Shown here: positions 45,470-56,230 of the stretch, piece after piece
How positions within the stretch are numbered: position 1 is the stretch's first letter
How the letters are laid out: every line of letters starts with the position of its first letter
Source: Pinus tabuliformis
Taxonomy: Eukaryota; Streptophyta; Pinopsida; Pinales; Pinaceae
Length of the DNA stretch: 64,000 nucleotides
NCBI GenBank assembly: GCA_031772625.1
Contig: CM062818.1
Span: 1,682,926,167 to 1,682,990,166 of the forward strand
Reading direction: 5' to 3'
Made by a program: the position numbers and the translations under genes
Notes under the pieces: model-generated
What the model was told of the DNA's origin: nothing
Seen by the model: only the letters and a program-made list of their open reading frames with translations
Database searches by the model: none

Positions 45470-46978
45470 TGTTGAAGCCCCTAAAATTGGGTCTATAACA
45501 AGGGGGATACCCACCCGATCCGGACCATGGTTAGTAGCTCCTTTTCTGTTTGGTATAGTGGGTCCGACTAGGGATATGGGACCAGTTTCCCAATATGTGT
45601 ATGTGCGTTGAGAATTGATATTTCTTAACTAATGATTCCTAAGTAAAATGCTTTCTTTATTCTAAATCTAATCTATCAACATGCAATTGTAATCTAATAA
45701 ACAAAAATATCTAATTCTAAACTAAACCGGGATGTAATCTTTCCTTTATGCGATCTAAAATTATTTCAAATGAAAATTGGTAATAAAGATCATTCAACTG
45801 CTATGAGAAAATAATTCAATAAAGATAAAGCATTTCATATAAAAAGTTAGATGAAACACTTGTGAAAATCATATCGCATAGTAAGCTATTCATATACTAG
45901 GCATAAATAAATAACTATCACTGTACAAAAGTGCCAAATGCTAACTCAAGCATTTAAGAATTCATATATAAATAACTAAACATGAATATCACCATAACAC
46001 ATAAGCATAAACAGTTAAGAGATAAAAGTACCATTTATAACTAGTTCTACTCGTGAGCTCCAGTAATAATGATCTATTTCTTCTTAATCCAACATCCATT
46101 AAGAGTACATAAGTGTAACATCAGTAGTAGATATTAAACGCAGATATCAATAAATGTTGTTCCATTCATTCATCAAAACCTCCTCGGAGGGTGCAAAAGT
46201 GCATGTTTTGAGGACAAGTTTTTGATAAATTTCTGGACCCTTCTGTAAATGCATGAGAAGGGTTTAAATACTACTAAATAATTCTAAAAATAATTATTAC
46301 AAAAATGTAGGATGTGGTTTAAATGACCATCCTCATTTCAGGCAAAAATAAAGAAAAACTAAAACTAAAACTGAATCTAAAACTAAAACTACTAACTAAC
46401 TATTTATGTATCTGCTCCTTGAAGTTGCAAGCGTTTAGCATTTGCTTGAGGAGAGTTGGTTGTCCGACTTCTAATTTTAGTTGTCCTGCGAAAACGGAAT
46501 CGATAAGAGCTGGTGCCATCTTCTCGGCAGAATTGATGACACATTTGAGAGTCATGCACTGGCTATGTGGTTTTACCAAGTACGCCCAGTAAGAATCCAA
46601 ATTCAACTTGGTTAACTTTTGGATTGATTCTTCCTTTTCTTGAGCCTTCTATCCACAACTTGTTTTTAGATGCTGCACATTTGGTAGATATCTACATATC
46701 GCTTGGTGATATACCTGATAAATATTACTGGTTTTGAGTTCTAATTTTACTTTCCGTCTTTAACGCTTTTTTCCTACAAATTCTTGCGCTTACAAGTGAC
46801 TGAGCAATTTGACGCTTTCCATCTCGAGGGGTTTTGCCTGGCGATGCCTCCGTTTCTTGATCCAGGCTTCCCTGATGCGATTTTCACCTCTTGCGCGTTT
46901 TGTTAGAGGATATAAAGCTTAAATTTTGTAGAAAGAACGGTTTTATACGTTCTTGGTTTTGAGCTTTGATTTCTTTAT

Positions 46979-48091
46979 ACGTGTGTTGGAGAGGTAATCC
47001 CCTCTGCGGACAGAGGCGATCCTACTAGCCCAAAATGGGTCTAGCAACAATCAATCAACGCTACCATGCAAGTTCCTAGTTGCAAATTGAAAGTGGATTA
47101 TGAGAACCAACCTGGAGTCCAACGCTAGTGTCGTAGACGAGTTGATACTCCCGTTCCCTTGCTCCGGCAGGTCACGATCCTCACGATCTCCGCGAATGGA
47201 CACCTGCACATGCAAAGAACGAAGCGAATACCAGCATAAAATCCACTAAATACAACTATATATCGGTCAGAAAAGATATAGATCAAACATTATCATGATG
47301 AACAATAAGATCGAAACCATAATGATAGTCGTTTATTAATGAATAATCAACAGAGAAAAATACAACCAATGTTCTGACGTTGAATCTCTCCTCTGGCTGG
47401 GCGAGCAACTACATATGCCTTGCAATAGACCTTTCTCTCTCTTTGCTTATGGATACACAGCTCAGACTTCCGGCAGCATAACCTCCCTATGCTCCAAGAC
47501 TCTTACTATCACTCAAGACAAGCGGTATCATAACTAGCACTATCACCACTACTCAAAAACTAGCTTGTCAAATGCATGAGGACAGACTTTTATAGATGGA
47601 GAAGGGGAAGAGATACAATGCATCAAGACACCCATTATGGATTGGCATTATCTCCAAAAAGCCGCTGTGGATAGATGTAAAGGATAGATGATGAGTCTCG
47701 ACATCTAGAAGATCAACTTTATCCTCAAAAGACTTCATGACTTGAAGGGAAAAAACATCTGGGCGCGCGTTTGTTAAAAATATTTTCCAAACTTGGTTGG
47801 CGCGGGTGTTACTCTAAGACAGAGCGCCAATGGGCGCGCCTTCTTTTGAGGATCTCCTTCATTGGCGCGGGTAGTACATTGTGGACCCGCGCTAATGGAA
47901 AAAGGGCACTTTTCAGGGATATTTTGCAGGAGGTGTCTTCAGGGCACATGAAGTCCATACTGAGGGGAACATAATGCAAGTGTTTTTAAGTTATGTCACT
48001 GCTCACAGGTCCCGGAATGAGTCCTCCAAAGTACGGGAAAGGGGTAACAGGGACGGTGACCAATGGTGACAAATTACTGTGTAACAACGTG
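46979..48091 (-). mobile_element. solo LTR (46984-48086) with ACGTG target duplications
   Basis: The block begins TGTTGGAGAGGTAATCC and ends GTGTAACA on the plus strand and is bordered by ACGTG at 46979-46983 and 48087-48091. The Tat right LTR has the empty site with a single ACGTG at 57741-57745. It contains no pol sequence, so it is a solo LTR left by LTR-LTR recombination. A TATA box on the minus strand (CTATAAAAG, 47588-47596) suggests minus orientation. Its family is not otherwise in the window. Confidence 0.92.
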
Positions 48092-48100
48092 ATATCAACA

Positions 48101-48496
48101 TTATTTAGTACTCTTTTTAACCATGTCTGTATATGGGAGAATTTTGGGTCTTGCCGCTATCCTGTGCAAGAATGAACATGCTAGATATGTAATCGATGCC
48201 TCAAAAGACCCGTGTGAGCCTGCAGTGGCTGTTACCTCCATTACCTTGGGATCTTCTTCCTCAAGTAAACTATACATGCCTTCCCAAGTAGTGACACCAG
48301 CGTCTTTGTTGCAGGTGGTGTTTTCATACAAGGGTGTCATCTCTTTATCTTCAGTACTGAGAACTTTACCCTTCTTTCCCATAATATCTTGAACTCTGCT
48401 CTGTATACTTCTTAGTTCTTCGCTCCTGCAGTTTACAAATGAGGTGAGAACGATGATAAGAAAAGGTGACGGGAAAGCTTTAAATGCGGAAAACAT
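48101..48496 (-). CDS. 131-codon reading frame inside the left Tat LTR
   Basis: An uninterrupted frame in the sense orientation of the element, upstream of its TATA-like site and therefore in U3. The first 22 residues are hydrophobic (FPSPFLIIVLTSF), like a signal or membrane segment. The rest is mixed, with SLLEEEDPKVMEVTATAGS. The right LTR carries the same frame, also open, with about ten residue changes. An 89-codon frame on the opposite strand (48123-48392) is open in both LTRs too, so the coding strand is unsure. I recognise no family; a captured host fragment or chance are both possible. Confidence 0.35.
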   Translation of the reverse strand: MFSAFKAFPSPFLIIVLTSFVNCRSEELRSIQSRVQDIMGKKGKVLSTEDKEMTPLYENTTCNKDAGVTTWEGMYSLLEEEDPKVMEVTATAGSHGSFEASITYLACSFLHRIAARPKILPYTDMVKKSTK

Positions 48497-49117
48497 ATAA
48501 AAGATATCACCTTACGTGAACTGGCTCCTTGATAAGATGAAAACCATATTTCATTAATAATTGCCAACTAACTCCTTAATTAACATAAATGCGTATAACC
48601 AGGCCTCGGTTTATGGAAAAATCTTTCTCGAAAAACGGGCCGTGCAGATCTGCGATAAGGCGATTTTGTGATTTGCTTCGCAATATCGCAATATCGCAAT
48701 TCCTTTACGTGCGACAAGCATCCGTTAATGTGTTTTCTGCAAAATGCGCCATCGCATATCAGTGTTTTAAGGCACTTCAACGTAGGTGAGGTTTAAGGCA
48801 TGCGATGCGATGAGGTTTTATCGATGTGTGATTTCGCATTGTAATTTCACATTTTTAGAATTCCGCTTGTGAGAAGGTATCCTTTACCCTTTTTGCGATG
48901 CAACGTGTTTAAGGAGTGATTTTATTCTTAACCTACCATAAAACTTAAGTCTTTTTAGATGTTTGAGGGTATTCTCATAAGTTTTTGATAGTAAGTTTTA
49001 TTGAAAAAGGAAATACAGGCATTAATCGATTTTTTTAAATTTTTGAATAAGGGTCCCCACTTATTTAGTATTAGTGATAACACTAAATAAGAAGGGGGGT
49101 TGTTGCTGGCCACAACA

Positions 49118-50195
49118 ATTGGCGATTCACTTGGAAGAACCAATTATCTCTACTTTTCTTTTTGAATTTCCTAAACTTCCAAAACAGAAATTTTCTAGAA
49201 AATCAAACTTTATTATAGAAAGATAAAATACACTATGCTTTTCAGCCGTCAATGATAGTTTGTTTTGTCTATGTCAACTTTGTTTATTTACTTCCTGGAG
49301 CTAGTCATTGTATTTACATCAGTCACTACTTGGTTTATAAAGATAAAAACAAAGCCTTCTCTGTAAATCAATTTTAAATATGCTCATTTGTCGTAGGTAG
49401 AGCCACTGCTGCCAGCATGCGTTTATAGCCTCGACAGGGTTACTTGTTACCCAGCAATGATCCTGTATCCCACTTGGAGAAATATAAAATTTTCAAAGAG
49501 AAATCCATATCTACACTTATTGCTTTCATTTTCTTTTAGTCCTTAAAGAACAATGCCTTGGTTTGATAGCCAAATTATGACAATGCCACTCACTTGATTT
49601 ATAGCTTTGTTGAACACGCTGGCTCGTGATGAGACCCCTTGTCTTTTGATTGCAACAATCTTGAGTCATTGCCCTGTTGTGGTATGCAGTTTTGGCAAAG
49701 TCAGCAAGTTATAATATCTATGATCATGATAAGTCGGCTCGTGATGAGACCTCTTATTCTTTAAGTTTTAAAGTATATCATTGGATTATTCCCTGAAGCT
49801 TGTGATTCCTTAAGTGGGGAGGAAGTCATTGTTTCCTTAAGAATAGCTCTGGACGACAATGGTAGAGTTTTTGGAAAGAGCTTTTCTACAGAGAATCTTT
49901 GTTTTGTTATTGATGCCTTTCATTGGACTGATATAAAACAAATTCCCACTAAAGGTAGCTTTTTATCAAAATTTACAAGGTTGAAACTAGTATCATATTC
50001 AGGCTTATAGCTTTTTGACTGTATCTTTCAATGATAATGACCAAATTTCTAGATTATTTCTATTTATACAAGTAAAACAAAACAAAATCTAAAAGAAATA
50101 CTTTTTCTTTTCGTGAATTCCAAATGTAACCATTTACAAATGGTTTTATTATGGAAATAAAGAAAAACTTATTTACAAAATAGAAGAACGATCTC
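49118..50195 (-). other. 3' untranslated region of the Tat element
   Basis: Non-coding between the integrase end and the 3' LTR. GGCTCGTGATGAGACC occurs twice, about 115 bp apart (49620 and 49736). No purine run lies next to the LTR; the adjoining minus-strand bases read AAGTGAATCGCCAAT. Small ORFs carry no known motif. Confidence 0.6.
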
Positions 50196-52967
50196 CTATG
50201 GAAAGTATTTTTTGAGGATCTGCCCGTTAACGGGTAAAGATTCTTTTTTCCCTGTTAAATCCTATAACATAAAGGTAGATGGGCCTATGATTTCTGTGAT
50301 TTGGAAAGGTCCAAGTCACATTCGTTGAAACTTTGTATGTTTGCCCTTTTCTTTGTGAGCCTTGTCCCATTTTAAAACTAGATCCCCTATCTGAAAGTCT
50401 TTTATGGACATCATGTTTGAGTCAAAAGAAGCTTTTACTAATGCTTGGTGATGAGCATGAGTTATTTTAGCCTGCTCTCTTTGCTCTTCTAGCTTAAGGA
50501 TTTGTAACTGCCTTAGTTGTAAGGAAGAAGTTGGTGTTTCATCAATATATTGAACTAAGGCCAAAGAGGGAATTGCTAGATGAGTTGGAAGAACCACTTC
50601 TTTCCCATAAACTAAATTAAAGGGAGAAGTGCCAATAGAGGCTTTCTGTGTTATTCGGTCCGCCCATAAAGCATATATTAAAGACTTGTGCCAATTTTTA
50701 TGACTCTGGTCAATGGTTCGCTTAATGATCCTAATCAAGTTTTTGTTCGTAGATTCAGCTAACCCATTCCCCTGTGGGTAATAATTGGCAGAGTACTTAA
50801 GCTTAAAACCTCTTTTGAGTGCAAATTCAGTCATAGTATTGCCAGAAAAATATGATGCATTATCAAACATTAAAGCAGAGGGTAAACCAAACCTGGTGAT
50901 TATGAACTGATCTATAAATTCAATGATGTGTTCGGCATTAGCTGTCTTGAGAGGAATTGCTTCTACCCATTTAGTAAAATAGTATGTAGCTGTAAGGATA
51001 TACCTATGCTGTTTAGAAGAGTGCGGAACGATCTCACCTATTATATCCAATCCCCATTGATCAAAAGGTTGTTCAATGTTGACTGGCTGCAAAGGTAATG
51101 ATGGCTTCTTTTGTCTTCCAGCAGCAGTTTGACAAACTTGACACTTTCTTACATAGCTATGCGCGTCTTTGAATAATGTGGGCCAGTAATAGCCTGTGCG
51201 GAGGATTTTATGTGCAGTAGTATCACCAGCATAATGTCCACCTACTGGTCCATCGTGGAGTTCCTGCAAAACCTTTTCAGCTTCAGATTTCTCAAGACAT
51301 CTAAGGAGAACAGAATCATAATTCATCCTAAAAAGTACATCGTTCACGAGCTGATATTGCTTAGCCTTCAACCTTAAAGCTCTTTTCTTTGTATAATCGA
51401 GGTTTGAAGGGGCATATCCGTTCTTTAGATAGAATATGATATCAGCGTATAATGAATCAACATCGTTTAGGCTTACCTCGCACATTTGTATCTCTGTAGA
51501 TGGTATTTCGGAAATAAGTGATGCTCCAGCCATCATTTTGAAAAAGCCTTGACCTTTAACAATATTTGTTGGTTTAATCTCAACGTCATATTCTTGTAAT
51601 GCGGTAACCCAATTGGCTCTTTTCTCACCCACATCTTTCTGTACTAAAATATTTCTTACCACTGGAAACGATACTATGATCTTTGTATGGGTTTTAAGCA
51701 GAAAGGGTCTGAAATATTTTATCGCTTTGAAAATAGAAAATGCTTCTTTCTCTACATCTGAATAGTTTAACTCAACCCCTTGTAGATTTGAGCTGAAAAA
51801 AGCAATTGGGGCTTCTGCCTTGTCTTGATTTGGTTGAGTGAGTATCGCAGCATATGATTTATCAGATGCAAATGTATATAAAATAAAAGGATCGAAAAAA
51901 TTGGGAGTTGCTAAAGATGGAGCGTTAACAATTGCTTGTTTGATCAAATTAAATGCTTCATATTCGTCTTGGCCCCATTTGAAGTTTGAGTTCTTTTTAA
52001 TCATTGCCTGTAAAGGAGATACGATTCTTGAAAAATTTGGAACAAATCTCTTTACAAAGTTAATCTGGCCAAGGAAAGATTGCATAGCTTTCTTGTTGTG
52101 AGGCAAAGGTATTTCGGAAATCTCCTTGATTCTGTCAGGATCAATATGGATTCCAGATTTCGACACTATGAACCCAAGAAGTTTTCCTTCACTTAATGCA
52201 AAAAATGATTTTTTTGGGTTAAGCGAAATTCCATACCTTTGACACCGTTGGAAGATCTGTTTTAAATCTCTGATATGATTGCCTCGCTTCTTTGAATATA
52301 TAGTTATATCATCCAGGTAGATTACTACCGATTTGTTTACTAATCCTTTAAATGTGATGTCCATGGCTCTTTGGAATGTGGCACCAGCATTAATCAGACC
52401 AAAAGGCATCTTTTGATAGGCGTAAGTACCCCATTTGGTTCTGAATGTGGTTTTTAATTGATCATCGGGATGGACCAAAACTTGGTTATAGCCGGAGAAA
52501 CCATCCAAGAAGGACATTAATTCTGATCCTGCAACTGCCTGCAATATTTGCTCCATAGGAGGCAAAGGAAAATTATCTTTTTGGCAGGCTTTGTTCAGAT
52601 TTCGAAAGTCAATGCAAATTCTAATGTCTCCGTTCTTTTTTCTAACGGGAACCATATTGGAAACCCATTGAGAATGTCGTACGGGAAAAATGATTTTGGC
52701 TTTCAATAGCTTATTAAGCTCAGATTTGATCTGGTTTTCTAAATTAGGATGTATCTTTCTCAGTTTCTGCTGGACAGGTTTTTCATCGTTTATCATTGGG
52801 ATAGTATGTTGGATGATAGAAGTGTCATAAGTCTTAAGTTCATCGTAGTTCCAAGCAAAGACACTTTTGTATTGTTTCAAGAGACGAACATATGCTAAGT
52901 TTTCTTCAGGAGCTAGGCCAAGGCCTAGGTTGATATTCTGTGGCTTGGTATCAGTTCCTAGATTCAC
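50196..52967 (-). pseudogene. Tat pol: RT, degenerate RNase H, integrase
   Basis: An open frame of 883 codons spans 52967-50316 and continues after a TGA to about 50196 (LGPFQITEIIG). RT holds FLDGFSGYNQ (Asp155) and YLDD (217-220). The native RNase H (about 360-475) is eroded: YTFASDK at 364-370 lacks the first Asp, and the positions expected for the third and fourth acids read VSFPVV and GFFKMM; only the Glu near 406-408 remains. Integrase has an HHCC zinc region (HDGPVGGHY ... CQVCQ), WGLDIIGE, FDNASYF and GLAEST, so D-D-E appears complete. RT copies the element RNA; RNase H activity would have to come from the upstream archaeal-type domain. Confidence 0.95.
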
Positions 52968-52996
52968 TAATCATAGTTCAGAGTTGAACTTTGAAG

Positions 52997-53860
52997 CTAT
53001 GAATTGGTAGATCTTTTGGATCGATCTTTTAAATCATATAGATCTTCTAATTTGACTATTGATTTTGGCATAACATTATTAGTGCTATCTTGTTGCAATT
53101 GTCTGTCATGTTGGTCCTCATCAATTATCTGATTAGTATAAGATCCCTCAGAGGTGAGGAAGCTTACAATATCAGGATCATCGTTGAAAATTCTCCAATT
53201 TGTAATGTTATCAGGAATCGAGGGTCTAAAGATTAATTCGATTGAAAATCTATCGGGGCTAAAGTCTTCTGAGGGAATGAGCTTGGAAGCCATGTTTGCT
53301 AAGAGGTCGGCACTAGCATTCTGGATTCTAGGAATTGATGAAATATTAAATGCTATAAAATGTTCAGTCAGATCTTGTACTAAAGATTGGTAATGCTTTA
53401 AATGACCTGATAGACAATGTATAGTATTCCGTACCTGTCTGATAACAATTTCAGAATCTCCGAAGACTTGTAGATATTTGATGTTCAATCCGATTGCTTT
53501 GTATAATCCTTGGACTAAAGCCTCGTATTCTGCAGTATTATTGGTGCAATCGAACTCGAGTCTACAAGTTAGCATAGTTTTGTTTCCTTCTGGGCTAACT
53601 AATACGCATCCTGCTCCTGCTCCTTCATTAGACTTAGAACCATCAAAAAATAACTTCCAAAATAAAGATTTATTTACAGGATTATCTATAAAATTAATAC
53701 ATTTAGAACTATCTGTTTGAGAAAAAATTTCTACTTGAGATAAAACAAAATGTTCTAAGTAAGGTGAAGTGTGAGCATTAAAATTTCCTAGGAAAGAATC
53801 AACAGAATAGTTGCCAATTATATTATTGTTGTATGCTACCGGTTCGTTTACTCCTTCCAA
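52997..53860 (-). pseudogene. archaeal-type RNase H module of the Tat element
   Basis: A 287-codon frame. Residues 67-193 form an RNase H fold with all four acids: LFFDGSKSNEGAGAG (Asp73), NNTAEYEAL (Glu111), VFGDSEIVI (Asp135) and NASADLLANMAS (Asp185). This type occurs in plant Tat elements as a second RNase H. It shares the frame of the protease ORF (one stop between, at 53873) and is out of frame with RT (start 52967). As I know the family, this domain normally lies between the native RNase H and integrase; here it lies between protease and RT. The frame breaks look like later decay of one polyprotein. Confidence 0.92.
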
Positions 53861-53872
53861 TTCTATTACTAT

Positions 53873-54331
53873 TTATTTCTGATGTCTTTCTCGCTCAACC
53901 TTTATCTGATTTGGCTTACCATTGTAAGGGAGCCACATATGCGACCAATCGGTTTCAAAGTATCCATGAAGATTTTCTGACCAATCCCTACTAAGAATTA
54001 AGCCATAGAATTTTGGAATGTCTGCAACTGAAATATCGATAACTTGACATACCTTTGGATTAGATGACAGTCTTATGGTAACCTGATTTAATTCACAGAT
54101 TACTTCAATTTGCGACCGGTTCAGCTGCACTATGCGCACAATAGATTTTTGAGGTTGAACATTCAACTTTGCACAAACTGATTTAGGTAAAATATTGGAT
54201 GAGGCTCCTAAATCCACTAAACAATTATGCAAATTATTGAAAATTTCATAAGTAAGAAGAAATGGCAGAGCATGAGATCTTGACCTTCCTCCAATTAGAG
54301 CGATGTCATTTGGATCAACTTTGTTAATCAC
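53873..54331 (-). pseudogene. Tat aspartic protease
   Basis: A 152-codon frame with the retropepsin motif NCLVDLGASSNILPKS near residue 37, where D-S/T-G-A is usual and Leu replaces the middle residue. IPKFYGLILSRDW near residue 105-118 is the I-L-G-x-D/W-like flap and second core motif. It would cleave the Gag-Pol polyprotein. It is separated from Gag by a frame change and from the RNase H module by a stop in the same frame. Confidence 0.88.
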
Positions 54332-54431
54332 AATATTTTTGAGGTCTTCTCATCTCATGGGAAGCTTGCGAGATTACAGCGGCGGGCAATGGTGCAACTG
54401 GTACTGCATGCAATTCTTTCAAAAGGAGCTT

Positions 54432-56201
54432 TTACTGATGTTTTAACTTGCTCAATTCATAAAAAGTGATGTTGGCCCTAGTCTTCTTCATGTCTTCTAT
54501 GATGTTATACTCCATTTCATCTGAAACAATCAATGTTTTCGATGGAGTTGGTGAATCTGTTTGGACTGGGCTTGTTTGAGTCGCTTTGGATGTCGTTTTC
54601 TTGGTTGCGACTTTATCCTTTGGCGTTGAGCTTGCACTCTTTGGCTTCAGAGTAGATTGAGGAGGATCGAGTTGATTTCTACTTCGAGTACTAACTGGCG
54701 ATGCCTCTTGATCCTCTTCATCGGGGAGGATGAAATCCCACATACCTTGTAATTCTACAACTTCTTCTTCATCGGTAGGTACGTCGGTAGTAATTTCCTC
54801 TTCTTCTTCTTCTGATTCAACACTTGTAATAGCGTTAGGAGGCTTTGAATCAGTCAAAGGATTTCTTCTATAAGGCTTGTAAGGTTTTTTAGAAGAAGTC
54901 TCCGCTACTTGCTTCTTTATATCAACCATTTCGTTAGACATGGTTTTCAAAACTGTTTGTAATCCTTCTAAATCAAATGGGTCTTTGGGTTGTTTTTTCT
55001 TTGGATCTTCTTTGAAAGAAACCTTTTTGGATTTACATTCTTCAACGGCGTTTTTCTTTTCTAGAGCTATGATACGTTTCTCTACTGCTATTGCTTCCTT
55101 CATATTGTCAGCTAAAGTTGTTTTGTTAGCTCTATCCACGAAGATTGCTATGTTTGATGGTAAGGCAGAGATATACCATTCACTTCGCACTTCTTCGTTG
55201 GGTTTAGAAGCAGTAGGAATTTTGTTCAATAGTTTATTAAAACACGAGTTAAAATCTTTAATAGGTTCCTTTGACTCAGCTCTAAGGTTAGACAGGTCAT
55301 TGATTAATGTTGCAGTGGACTTGTCATCACCAAACTTAGTCAAGAATTGTTCTTGGAAGATGTCCCAACTAGTAATAGACCCGGATGGTAATGAGAAATA
55401 CCATGATCCAGCTGCTCCTTGCAACGTGTAAGGGAAAAGCCGAACAACAACGTCTTCATTAGTGACCCCGTTGAGATTTATGGATAACATAAAATTATTT
55501 ATGTGTTCTTCTGCTAGCATGCCTGCTTCAAGATTAAACTTAGGCAGCCATTTTTCAGGATGGGCCGGTATTTGACTCAAGGGCGCAGGCATTAAGACTG
55601 CCCCTAGGTTATTCCATGGCATTTGGGCCATCACTGAACTGCTAATAGAGGAAAGCGCAGAAGATGATCCTTGCGGTTGGGAAGATGAGGATATTACAGT
55701 TCCTGATGTTTGAGAAGGAGATGTTGAAGTTCCAGTGGTCTGATGGACGATGATTTGAAGTGGAGGAGTGGATGGTTGACTTGGCAGTGGGGAAGTTGAG
55801 ATGGATGATGATGACAAAAGAGTCTCACTATCAGACCCTTTAAGTGATTTCCTGGCTCTCTTCCTTGTAGGTAGACGTAACTCAGTTGGCTCAATACCAA
55901 AATTTTCACTTTTTAATCTGGTGAGAGGATGAGCATGATTATATTGCGAAGTCACACTGCCTTGATATTTATCAGATCTTTGAGGTGATATTGAAAATCG
56001 TTGAAGTTTATGAATCAAAGATTCAACTTCAGGAGGTTCAATAGTAGATTTCTCTGAAATATCAGGGTTTGTGGCAGTGGTTGTTGTTCTTTCGACTTCT
56101 GGCTCAAGATTTAAAGATTCTAAGTGCGATGGAGAAGTCAGGGGAGATGGTGAGGGTGATTTACTCTCATAATGGTATTTAGATTTAGACTTGCTTTCCA
56201 T
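54432..56201 (-). CDS. Tat Gag polyprotein (open, 589 codons)
   Basis: The ATG at 56201 lies close after the primer site and opens the frame to TGA at 54432. Residues 1-215 are Ser/Pro/Thr-rich and probably disordered. Residues about 225-340 match the retrotransposon Gag core (AGSWYFSLPSG, SWDIFQEQFLTKFGDD). A Lys/Glu-rich coiled region and an acidic stretch (SEEEEEEITTD) follow. No CCHC knuckle is present. It would form the virus-like particle. This is the only major ORF here without an internal stop. Confidence 0.88.
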   Translation of the reverse strand: MESKSKSKYHYESKSPSPSPLTSPSHLESLNLEPEVERTTTTATNPDISEKSTIEPPEVESLIHKLQRFSISPQRSDKYQGSVTSQYNHAHPLTRLKSENFGIEPTELRLPTRKRARKSLKGSDSETLLSSSSISTSPLPSQPSTPPLQIIVHQTTGTSTSPSQTSGTVISSSSQPQGSSSALSSISSSVMAQMPWNNLGAVLMPAPLSQIPAHPEKWLPKFNLEAGMLAEEHINNFMLSINLNGVTNEDVVVRLFPYTLQGAAGSWYFSLPSGSITSWDIFQEQFLTKFGDDKSTATLINDLSNLRAESKEPIKDFNSCFNKLLNKIPTASKPNEEVRSEWYISALPSNIAIFVDRANKTTLADNMKEAIAVEKRIIALEKKNAVEECKSKKVSFKEDPKKKQPKDPFDLEGLQTVLKTMSNEMVDIKKQVAETSSKKPYKPYRRNPLTDSKPPNAITSVESEEEEEEITTDVPTDEEEVVELQGMWDFILPDEEDQEASPVSTRSRNQLDPPQSTLKPKSASSTPKDKVATKKTTSKATQTSPVQTDSPTPSKTLIVSDEMEYNIIEDMKKTRANITFYELSKLKHQ

Positions 56202-56212
56202 TCACAGTTCAG

Positions 56213-56230
56213 GCCCTCCTTCTAGCACCA
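56213..56230 (-). promoter_or_regulatory. primer binding site of the Tat element
   Basis: On the minus strand TGGTGCTAGAAGGAGGGC lies four bases after the 5' LTR end. TGG is the expected complement of tRNA CCA, but the sequence is not the initiator-Met type. I do not assign the tRNA. Confidence 0.55.

Larger units (their letters stand above)
45470..49117 (-). repeat. 3' LTR of the Tat element (left), carrying a solo LTR
   Basis: On the plus strand it starts TGTTGAAGCCCC and ends GGCCACAACA. It matches 56235-58812 except for a 1108-bp block (46984-48091: the solo LTR plus one ACGTG copy) and a shorter ATCGCA array. A TATA-like TATTTAAACC (minus strand) is at about 46263-46272. A CTAAAA-rich tract lies at about 46353-46395. 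Confidence 0.92.
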
